Shown: positions 6,462-11,954 of the stretch, one piece after another
How positions within the stretch are numbered: position 1 is the first letter of the stretch
How the letters are laid out: the number at the start of each line of letters is the position of its first letter
From: Rhodospirillales bacterium
GTDB lineage: Bacteria > Pseudomonadota > Alphaproteobacteria > Micavibrionales > UBA2020
Length of the DNA stretch: 11,954 bases
Assembly (NCBI GenBank): GCA_023266795.1
Contig: JAHFPI010000043.1
Location: 1-11,954 of the forward strand
Direction: 5' to 3'
Position numbers and translations under genes: made by a program
The notes under the pieces: model-generated
What the model was told of the DNA's origin: nothing
The model's database searches: none
Seen by the model: the letters and a program-made list of their open reading frames with translations, nothing else

Positions 6462-6998
6462 ATGACTTCGAAATTTGCCCAGGCTTTAAAAAAAGTGACA
6501 CATCATTTTAACTCTAATAATGCCCCTTCAAAAAAAGGCCCGCAAAAATCCGACGTGGATAGCCAGGATGCCCTTGAGCGTGTGCTTGATGCAGCCAAGC
6601 AACTCAGCCAACATCAGGGCAAAAAGATTCCGGCCAGCAAAGTGTATGAAATATTCCCCGACTTCGAATCAGCAAGCGCATCGAACCGTTGCAGCCTGGA
6701 AGCGCTTGTCAACAGACGCGACGAACTGGGCAAACTTATCGCCTCCCTTTCCAAAAGCACCGGAGAGCCTGTCTTTTTTCATGGCCTGGAAGACGACCTG
6801 ATGGGCGGCGCCATCTCCGTTATGCTGGAATGTTCCAAAGAATTTCTTGAGCGCGTCAAAAAACTTCCGCCCTGCGGAAGAATTGAGGAAGTACGGCAGG
6901 ATCTGGACCCCACGAAACGGATGCCTGACCTGTGGGATTATTTTTCGAACTACAAAATAATTGCCGCCGCACCCAAAGCGCCGAAACCTGGGCTCTAA
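6462..6998 (+). CDS. Uncharacterised small protein, paralog B with N-terminal extension
   Basis: The product is 178 aa and is a paralog of the gene 62 bp upstream. The shared core begins near residue 80. It has R-R-D-E-L-G-K, P-V-F-F-H, M-G-G-A, M-L-E-C-S, L-E-R-V-K-K-L-P, G-R and finally L-W-D-Y-F, in the same order and with nearly the same spacing as in paralog A. The extra N-terminus (about 1-75) is lysine-, asparagine- and serine-rich at first (H-H-F-N-S-N-N), then has a helix (L-E-R-V-L-D-A-A-K-Q-L) and K-V-Y-E-I-F-P-D-F. The extension DNA is visibly more A-rich than the neighbouring genes. The start at 6462 has AGAGG five bases upstream. It probably shares the promoter at 5986. The stop codon directly abuts the stop of the convergent HAD gene. 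No signal peptide is seen, and the function is unknown. Confidence 0.82.
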   Translation: MTSKFAQALKKVTHHFNSNNAPSKKGPQKSDVDSQDALERVLDAAKQLSQHQGKKIPASKVYEIFPDFESASASNRCSLEALVNRRDELGKLIASLSKSTGEPVFFHGLEDDLMGGAISVMLECSKEFLERVKKLPPCGRIEEVRQDLDPTKRMPDLWDYFSNYKIIAAAPKAPKPGL

Positions 6999-7676
6999 TC
7001 AAACAAAGATCTGCTTAATCACCGGCACCACGTTGCCGAAGGCCGCGTCAACGATGTGATGCGCGCCTGCGTCCAGCAAATGTTCTTTCGGGTGCATGCC
7101 CCAGGTGACGCCGATGGTATGCGCGGCCGCCGAGCGCCCCATGCGGATGTCCATTGTTGTGTCGCCGACCATGACGGTCTCCGCCGGCGCGAACTCCAGC
7201 TCCTGCATCACGCTGTGCAGCATGTCCGGTTCCGGCTTCTCGCGCTCGTTGCGGCGTTCAATATCATCCATCGTGCGATGGGCGGAAAAAAGATTGCGGA
7301 CACCGTGATGGTCGAGCAAGTGCAGCAGCGGCGTCTCCGGTTTTGAGGTGATGAGCGCCAGCGTGTGGCCGAGATCCTTCAGGTGAACCAGCGAATCCTC
7401 GACGCCGGCAAACAGCCCCGGCGTGTAATGCGGCGCACCCGTCAGCGTATATTTATCGTTGAGGTTGAAAGAGGCGTTCAGATGCCGGACCTGCTCCTCG
7501 CGGCTGACGCCCCAGCCGAAATCATGCTCGAGCGGATTGCCGTAGCCGTGGCGGATGGATTCTATGCGCGGCTGCGGCAGGCCGTTGTCGCGCGAATACT
7601 CCGCCAGCACCTTCTCGTATATGCCGTAGGAATCCAGAATGGTGCCGTCGACGTCGAAAACGATCAGTTTGCTCAT
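6999..7676 (-). CDS. HAD-family hydrolase, phosphoglycolate-phosphatase-like
   Basis: The 225-aa product is a haloacid-dehalogenase superfamily phosphatase, predicted cytoplasmic. All four motifs are present: D-V-D-G-T-I-L-D-S (8-16) with nucleophile D8 and acid/base D10; T110 in I-T-S-K-P-E; K147 in E-K-P-E-P-D-M-L; and the metal-binding D172 and D176 in V-G-D-T-T-M-D-I. The helical segment between motifs I and II is the cap of subclass I, as in phosphoglycolate phosphatase (Gph) and PpaX-type enzymes. Substrate preference cannot be fixed, so no symbol is given. Its ATG overlaps the gatB stop by four bases (ATGA), a standard arrangement for translational re-initiation, and it has no strong ribosome site of its own. 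It is the last gene of the gatCAB run. Confidence 0.92.
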   Translation of the reverse strand: MSKLIVFDVDGTILDSYGIYEKVLAEYSRDNGLPQPRIESIRHGYGNPLEHDFGWGVSREEQVRHLNASFNLNDKYTLTGAPHYTPGLFAGVEDSLVHLKDLGHTLALITSKPETPLLHLLDHHGVRNLFSAHRTMDDIERRNEREKPEPDMLHSVMQELEFAPAETVMVGDTTMDIRMGRSAAAHTIGVTWGMHPKEHLLDAGAHHIVDAAFGNVVPVIKQIFV

Positions 7677-9130
7677 TGCTGGTTCAGCTTGCTTTTCAGC
7701 AGATCGTTGACCATGCCGGGGTTGGCCTTGCCGCCGGATTTTTTGAGCACTTGGCCGACGAAAAAGCCGAACAGCTTGTCCTTGCCGGAACGGTATTCCG
7801 CGATCTTGTCAGGATTTTCCCGCAGGACTTCATCGACGATTTTCTCGATCGCGCCGCTGTCGGTGACCTGTTTCAGCCCCTTGGACTCGACGATTGCCGC
7901 CGCGTTTTTGCCGGTGGCGAACATCTCGGCGAAAACTTCCTTGGCTATTTTCCCCGAGATCGTATCGTTGGAAATAAGCGCGATGAGCTCGCCCAGCTGC
8001 ACGGCGGAAACGGGGCTTTGCGACAGCTCTTTCTCCGCCTTGTTGAGCGCGCCCGTCAGCTCCGTCGTGACCCAGTTGGCGGCCAGTTTCGCATCGTTGT
8101 TGTTGGCGACTTTCTCGAAGAAGTCCACGCGCTCCTTGTCGGCCACCAGCACGCTCGCATCATAAGGCGAAAGCCCCGAGGCGATGAGCCGTTTTTTCTT
8201 CGCGTCCGGCAGCTCCGGCAGCGATTTTTTAATATCATCGACAAATTTCTGCTCCAGCTTCAGCGGCAGCAGGTCGGGGTCGGGGAAATAGCGGTAGTCG
8301 TGCGCGTCTTCCTTGGAGCGCATGGTGCGCGTGGTGCCGGCCTTGGTGTCGAACAGGCGCGTTTCCTGCGTGATCTTGCCGCCGCCCTCAATCACCTCGA
8401 TCTGGCGGCGCGCTTCGTATTCGATCGCCTGACTGACGAAGCGGATGGAATTGACGTTCTTGATCTCGCAGCGCGTGCCGAGCTCTTCTCCCGGACGGCG
8501 CACCGAAACATTCACGTCGCAGCGCATCGAGCCTTCGTCCATGTTGCCGTCGCAGGTGCCGAGATAACGCAGGATGGCGCGAAGCTTGGTCACATAGGCG
8601 GCGGCCTCCTCTGCGGAATTCATTTCCGGCTTGGAAACAATCTCCATCAGCGGATTGCCGGAGCGGTTCAGGTCGACATAGCTCTTGGAGGGGTGCTGGT
8701 CGTGCAGCGACTTGCCCGCGTCCTGCTCCAGATGCAGCCGCTCGATGCCGACGACCTTGGATGAGCCGTCCTGCAGGTCGATCTCGATAAAGCCGTTGCC
8801 GACGATCGGGTGGGCGTACTGCGAAATCTGGTAGCCCTGCGGCAGGTCGGGATAAAAATAATTCTTGCGCTCGAACACCGAGTACAGGTTGATGGCGGCA
8901 TTGATCCCCAGCCCCGTCCTGACGGCGTGCTCGACGCACAGCTTGTTGATGACCGGCAGCATCCCCGGCATGCCGGCATCGACGGGCGATACCTGCGCAT
9001 TGGGCGCCGCGCCGAAATCCGCCGAAGCGCCGGAGAAAAGTTTCGATTTGGTGAGCACCTGGGCGTGGACTTCCAGCCCGATGACCATTTCCCATTCGCC
9101 TGTTTCGCCTTTTAAAAGTGCGTGTGCCAT
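7673..9130 (-). CDS. gatB: Asp-tRNA(Asn)/Glu-tRNA(Gln) amidotransferase subunit B
   Basis: GatB binds the misacylated Glu-tRNA(Gln) or Asp-tRNA(Asn), phosphorylates the acyl group with ATP and accepts ammonia from GatA. The 485-aa product is of normal length. Visible family hallmarks are V-I-G-L-E-V-H-A-Q (16-24), K-N-Y-F-Y-P-D-L-P-x-G-Y-Q-I-S-Q (89-104), H-L-E-Q-D-A-G-K (133-140) and the signature D-L-N-R-S-G-N-P-L-M-E-I (153-164). Y-R-Y-F-P-D-P-D-L-L-P-L follows later. The C-terminal third is the YqeY-like tail domain that contacts the tRNA elbow, ending with the G-K-A-N-P-G pattern close to the end. The start at 9130 is set by AGGGGGA just upstream, nine bases after the gatA stop. The stop overlaps the HAD gene's ATG. 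Nothing essential appears missing. Confidence 0.98.
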   Translation of the reverse strand: MAHALLKGETGEWEMVIGLEVHAQVLTKSKLFSGASADFGAAPNAQVSPVDAGMPGMLPVINKLCVEHAVRTGLGINAAINLYSVFERKNYFYPDLPQGYQISQYAHPIVGNGFIEIDLQDGSSKVVGIERLHLEQDAGKSLHDQHPSKSYVDLNRSGNPLMEIVSKPEMNSAEEAAAYVTKLRAILRYLGTCDGNMDEGSMRCDVNVSVRRPGEELGTRCEIKNVNSIRFVSQAIEYEARRQIEVIEGGGKITQETRLFDTKAGTTRTMRSKEDAHDYRYFPDPDLLPLKLEQKFVDDIKKSLPELPDAKKKRLIASGLSPYDASVLVADKERVDFFEKVANNNDAKLAANWVTTELTGALNKAEKELSQSPVSAVQLGELIALISNDTISGKIAKEVFAEMFATGKNAAAIVESKGLKQVTDSGAIEKIVDEVLRENPDKIAEYRSGKDKLFGFFVGQVLKKSGGKANPGMVNDLLKSKLNQQ

Positions 9131-9139
9131 GTTTTCCCC

Positions 9140-10624
9140 CTACGCCGCTTTGCTCAGGAGCAATTGCGGCAGGGCGGTGAAATTGACCGCCTTCTCCAGC
9201 GCATGCGCGGCTTTGAAAACGGTTTCCTCGTCGAACGGCTTGCCGAGCAGTTGCAGGCCCAGCGGCAGGCCGTCGGCGCTCAGCCCCGCCGGCAGCGAAA
9301 TTCCCGGCATCCCCGCCATCGAGGCCGGAACGGTGAAAATGTCGTTGAGGTACATCGTCACCGGATCCTGCATTTTTTCGCCGATGGCAAAGGCAGCCGT
9401 CGGCGCGGTCGGCGTCAGCAGCACGTCGCATTTTTTGTAGGCCTCGATGAAATCCTGCCAGATCAGCTTGCGCACGCGGCGCGCCTTGTTGTAATAGGCG
9501 TCGTAATAACCGGCGGAGAGCACATAAGTGCCGATCAGTATGCGGCGCTTGACTTCCTTGCCGAAACCTTCGGCGCGGGTTTTTTCGTACATATCAATCA
9601 GGTTCTCGCCCTCGACGCGCAGGCCGAAACGCACGCCGTCATAGCGCGCGAGGTTGGAGGAGCATTCCGCCGGGGCGATCACGTAATAGGTCTGCAGCGC
9701 ATACTGGGTGTGCGGCAGCGAGACGTCGATAATCTCCGCCCCCGCATCCTTCAACATCTGTACGCCCTTCTCCCATAGTTGCAGGATTTCGGGATTGGTG
9801 CCGTCGACGCGGTATTCCTTCGGCACGCCGACTTTCAGGCCTTTAACGCTCTGGCCGATGGATTTTGTATAGTCCGGCACCGCGCGGTTGACGGAAGTGG
9901 AATCTTTCGGGTCGAACCCGGCCATCGATTGCAGCAGCAGCGCGCAATCCTCGACGCTGCGGGCAAACGGCCCCGCCTGATCCAGCGACGAAGCAAAGGC
10001 GACAATGCCAAAACGCGAGCAGCGGCCATAGGTCGGCTTGATGCCGGTGATGCCGCAGAACGCCGCCGGCTGGCGGATCGAGCCGCCGGTATCCGTCCCC
10101 GTCGCGCCCAGCGCAATCCGCGCCGCCACGGCCGCAGCCGAACCGCCGGAAGAGCCGCCGGGAACCAGCGGTTTGTTATCGCCTTTGCGCTGCCACGGAT
10201 TGATGACGTTACCGTAGGCGCTGGTGGTATTGGAAGAGCCCATCGCGAATTCATCGAGGTTGGACTTGCCCAGCATCACCGCACCGTCGCGGAACATGTT
10301 GCCGGAAACGGTCGATTCATAGGGCGGCTTGAACCCCTTGAGGATTTTGCTGCCCGCCGTCGTCTGCACGCCTTCGGTGCAGTACAGGTCTTTCATCGCA
10401 ATCGGAATGCCGTCGATCAGCCCCGCCGCGCCCTTGGCATAGCGGGCATCGCTCTCTTTCGCCTGTTTGCGAGCGATGTCGAAAGTCTCGGTGATGTAGC
10501 AATTCAGGTGCCGCGCCGCTTCGGTCGCCTTGATATGCGCCTCGGTCAGCTCCGTGGCGGTGAATTCTTTTTTCTTCAGGGCGGCAAGGGCGTCCTTGAT
10601 GGTCAGATTCGTTAAATTTTTCAT
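9140..10624 (-). CDS. gatA: Asp-tRNA(Asn)/Glu-tRNA(Gln) amidotransferase subunit A
   Basis: GatA is the amidase subunit that releases ammonia from glutamine (or asparagine) for GatB. The 494-aa product carries the amidase-signature fold with the full Ser-cisSer-Lys triad. K78 is in I-A-M-K-D-L, S158 in G-G-S-S-G-G-S, and the nucleophile S182 in T-D-T-G-G-S-I-R-Q-P-A. Further hallmarks are G-K-S-N-L-D-E-F-A-M-G-S-S (119-131) and C-G-I-T-G-I-K-P-T-Y-G (190-200). The segment between K78 and S158 looks about five residues longer than I recall for the S. aureus enzyme (around Q-R-K-G-D-N-K). The start at 10624 (M-K-N-L-T-N-L) is preferred over an upstream TTG in frame, since it follows the gatC stop by one base. 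A GGTGG stretch upstream may serve as ribosome site. It is part of the gatC-gatA-gatB operon. Confidence 0.98.
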   Translation of the reverse strand: MKNLTNLTIKDALAALKKKEFTATELTEAHIKATEAARHLNCYITETFDIARKQAKESDARYAKGAAGLIDGIPIAMKDLYCTEGVQTTAGSKILKGFKPPYESTVSGNMFRDGAVMLGKSNLDEFAMGSSNTTSAYGNVINPWQRKGDNKPLVPGGSSGGSAAAVAARIALGATGTDTGGSIRQPAAFCGITGIKPTYGRCSRFGIVAFASSLDQAGPFARSVEDCALLLQSMAGFDPKDSTSVNRAVPDYTKSIGQSVKGLKVGVPKEYRVDGTNPEILQLWEKGVQMLKDAGAEIIDVSLPHTQYALQTYYVIAPAECSSNLARYDGVRFGLRVEGENLIDMYEKTRAEGFGKEVKRRILIGTYVLSAGYYDAYYNKARRVRKLIWQDFIEAYKKCDVLLTPTAPTAAFAIGEKMQDPVTMYLNDIFTVPASMAGMPGISLPAGLSADGLPLGLQLLGKPFDEETVFKAAHALEKAVNFTALPQLLLSKAA

Positions 10625-10625
10625 G

Positions 10626-10913
10626 TTATTCCACCACCTTCGGCACGACAAAGAATCCGGCCGTATGTTCCGGCGCGTTGGCGAGGATTTTTTCGGGAAT
10701 GCCGCCGTCGGTCACTTTATCCTCGCGCTCCGGCATCTGCATTTCGATCACGCTGGTCATCGGCTCGACGCCGTCGGTCTTGACCGCGTTGAGCTGCTCG
10801 ATCATCTTGAGGATATTGTTCATTTCCCCGGCCAATACTTCCGTCTCCGCGTCGGTGGTGCGGATGCGGGCGAGCCGGGCGACTTTCCTGACTGTGTTTT
10901 TATCAATGGACAT
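10626..10913 (-). CDS. gatC: Asp-tRNA(Asn)/Glu-tRNA(Gln) amidotransferase subunit C
   Basis: GatC is the small subunit that wraps GatA and GatB together and stabilises the complex. The 95-aa product is of normal length. It begins with the typical helix (V-R-K-V-A-R-L-A-R-I), continues with a second helix around M-N-N-I-L-K-M-I-E-Q-L-N, then V-E-P-M-T-S-V (49-55), and ends in the extended tail F-F-V-V-P-K-V-V-E, in which F-x-V-P-K is a common family ending. The start at 10913 has AAGGA five to nine bases upstream. It is the first gene of the operon gatC-gatA-gatB-HAD, with one base between it and gatA. It is divergent from ruvX across 56 bp, so its promoter must lie in or near that short gap; I see no convincing -35/-10 pair there. 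Confidence 0.96.
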   Translation of the reverse strand: MSIDKNTVRKVARLARIRTTDAETEVLAGEMNNILKMIEQLNAVKTDGVEPMTSVIEMQMPEREDKVTDGGIPEKILANAPEHTAGFFVVPKVVE

Positions 10914-10969
10914 AGGCTTCCTTGCCGTCTAACAATGGTTATGACAGATAAACAGGCGTAAAGATTAAC

Positions 10970-11452
10970 ATGGCTATTCTGACTTTAAAAGAACTGAGAA
11001 TCGCCCTTCCCAAGGGAAAACGCCTGATCGGCATTGATCACGGCACGAAAACATGGGGGCTGGCGCTTTCCAACCCCGACCTGACCATCGCCACCCCTTT
11101 GCAGACGATCAATTTCAGCAAATTCACGCAGGATGTGCAGACGCTGGCGGCCATCTGCAAGGAATACGGCGTCGGCGGGTTTGTCATAGGATTGCCGCTC
11201 AACGCCGACGGCACGGAAGGGCCGCGAGTCGATTCGGTCCGGCACTTTGCGGACAACCTGATAAAAGTGCAGGCGGCCTTCGGCTTCGAGCCGCCGATCG
11301 CCTTTTTTGACGAACGGCTCTCGACCTACGCGGTGGACGACTTCCTCAACGAAAACGCCCGCCTCTCCCGCAAGCAGCGCGACAAGGTCATCGACAAGCT
11401 CGCCGCCCAGTTGATTTTGCAGGGCGCGCTGGAGATGATGAAAAATGGCTGA
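10970..11452 (+). CDS. ruvX: RuvX/YqgF family nuclease
   Basis: RuvX (YqgF) is an RNase H-fold protein. In E. coli it is linked to 16S rRNA 5'-end maturation, and it is often annotated as a putative Holliday junction resolvase. The 160-aa product has the usual length or slightly more. The three acidic positions are present: D23 in I-G-I-D-H-G-T-K, E115 in F-F-D-E-R-L-S-T, and D142 in V-I-D-K-L-A-A-Q. The family loop G-L-P-L-N-A-D-G-T-E-G-P-R (74-86) is also clear. The start at 10970 keeps about twenty residues before the first strand, a little longer than typical. The ribosome site is weak. It is divergent from gatC, and its stop lies three bases from that of the convergent addA, so there is no room for a separate terminator. 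It is cytoplasmic. Confidence 0.95.
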   Translation: MAILTLKELRIALPKGKRLIGIDHGTKTWGLALSNPDLTIATPLQTINFSKFTQDVQTLAAICKEYGVGGFVIGLPLNADGTEGPRVDSVRHFADNLIKVQAAFGFEPPIAFFDERLSTYAVDDFLNENARLSRKQRDKVIDKLAAQLILQGALEMMKNG

Positions 11453-11455
11453 ATC

Positions 11456-11954
11456 CTAAACCTTCGGCTCGGTCTGCTTTTTCGGCGCGTGGGTTTTCAG
11501 GGACACTTTTTCGAGCGCCTGCGCCAGCGCTTCCACCGGCAGCGGCCGCAGCGCCGCTTCCCGCGTATAAAGCAGCGCGCATTTGATCTCCTTGTCCGGA
11601 TAGATCTGCTGCACCACCATTTTATAGGCCGCCATCTGCACGATATAATCCATCGACACTTCCGACAGGTCTTTCGGCACATGGCGGCTGTTCTTGTAGT
11701 CGATGATCATTACCGTCTTGTCTTCCACCACCAGCCGGTCGATCTGGGCGTTGATCATCTGCTTTTGGCCGTCCTTCTCGATCAGGCCGCTGATCGAGAC
11801 TTCGGGCCGCGAATTGGGGCCGAACAGCGCGCCGAATTCAGGATCGTTGAGCACGGCCAGCACCTGCTGCAGCGTCTGCTTCTGGTCGCGGTCTTTCAGC
11901 GCGAAGGCGGGTTTGGCCAGATATTGCCGCGCCGCTTCCTCCCGTTCTTCCGCC
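11456..11954 (-). CDS. addA: Double-strand break repair helicase AddA, C-terminal nuclease domain (partial)
   Basis: The 5' end runs off the window, leaving 165 residues plus a partial codon. AddA is the helicase-nuclease subunit of AddAB, the RecBCD equivalent that resects double-strand breaks. The visible part is the PD-(D/E)XK nuclease domain. S-R-P-E-V-S-I-S-G holds the conserved glutamate, Q-I-D-R-L-V-V the next aspartate, and I-I-D-Y-K-N-S-R the catalytic D-Y-K. The closing helix motif Y-I-V-Q-M-A-A-Y follows, then a strand with C-A-L-L-Y-T. Alphaproteobacterial AddA proteins typically show I-V-D-Y-K-T-N-R here; the present N-S-R is a mild variation. The last 20 residues are basic and rich in K, P and T. 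The frame is open from the stop at 11456 to the window edge. The helicase motifs are not visible, so the AddA call rests on the nuclease domain alone. Confidence 0.88.
   Translation of the reverse strand, partial: AEEREEAARQYLAKPAFALKDRDQKQTLQQVLAVLNDPEFGALFGPNSRPEVSISGLIEKDGQKQMINAQIDRLVVEDKTVMIIDYKNSRHVPKDLSEVSMDYIVQMAAYKMVVQQIYPDKEIKCALLYTREAALRPLPVEALAQALEKVSLKTHAPKKQTEPKV

Noticed and set aside
6488..6536. Two A7 runs considered as programmed frameshift sites
   Set aside because: The zero frame gives the full paralog B with its conserved core at the C-terminus; no alternative frame continues into anything recognisable.
7676..8764. Long plus-strand open frame antisense to gatB
   Set aside because: gatB is certain from its motifs; the antisense product shows only shadow-like composition. 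The same applies to plus-strand frames at 9779-10615, 2885-3634 and 3886-4758.
8388..9431. Minus-strand open frame spanning the gatB/gatA junction in another frame
   Set aside because: Both gatA and gatB are intact in their own frames and this product is arginine- and glycine-rich nonsense.
1..11954. CRISPR array, tRNA, rRNA, insertion sequence, riboswitch
   Set aside because: No regularly spaced repeats, no cloverleaf-like or rRNA-like stretches, no transposase, and all gaps are too short (about 155 bp or less) to hold most such elements.

Overview
The window looks like a chromosomal segment of an alphaproteobacterium. It is GC-rich in most genes, with codons mostly ending in C or G. It carries an AddA-type helicase-nuclease end, a gatCAB operon divergent from ruvX, and pmbA/tldE. 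I cannot name a genus; a deep-branching free-living or MAG-type alphaproteobacterium is my inference. Most genes are housekeeping. There is no sign of phage, transposase, CRISPR, tRNA or rRNA.

Layout: (1) 1-1831, plus strand: the end of a protein with a degenerate GGDEF domain, overlapping pmbA (tldE) by 8 bp. (2) 1832-1941: a convergent intergenic gap filled by a nested inverted repeat. (3) 1942-5903, minus strand, transcribed right to left: a DAO-type FAD oxidoreductase, an aldo/keto reductase overlapping it by 16 bp, pyruvate kinase, then a small ankyrin-repeat protein. (4) 5904-6057: a compact divergent promoter region in which a TTGACAA box can serve as -35 on both strands. (5) 6058-6998, plus strand: two tandem genes for paralogous small proteins of a family I do not recognise; this is the most novel part of the window. 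(6) 6999-10913, minus strand: gatC, gatA, gatB and a HAD phosphatase, tightly packed as one apparent operon. (7) 10970-11452, plus strand: ruvX. (8) 11456-11954, minus strand: the C-terminal nuclease domain of addA, running off the window.

How the genes work together: gatC-gatA-gatB encode the three subunits of the tRNA-dependent amidotransferase that makes Gln-tRNA(Gln) and/or Asn-tRNA(Asn). The HAD phosphatase is translationally coupled to gatB by an ATGA overlap. RuvX (16S rRNA 5'-end processing) faces away from gatC across 56 bp. The FAD oxidoreductase and aldo/keto reductase are probably made together and may act in one redox route, but their substrates cannot be read from sequence. Pyruvate kinase follows them and may be expressed from that transcript or from its own weak promoter. 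The two unknown paralogs share a core of roughly 60 residues (R-D-x-L-G-K, F-F-H, G-G-A, L-E-C-S, L-P and a C-terminal L-W-x-Y-F) and differ mainly by an N-terminal extension in the second. No stretch longer than about 155 bases lacks a gene or an assigned signal.
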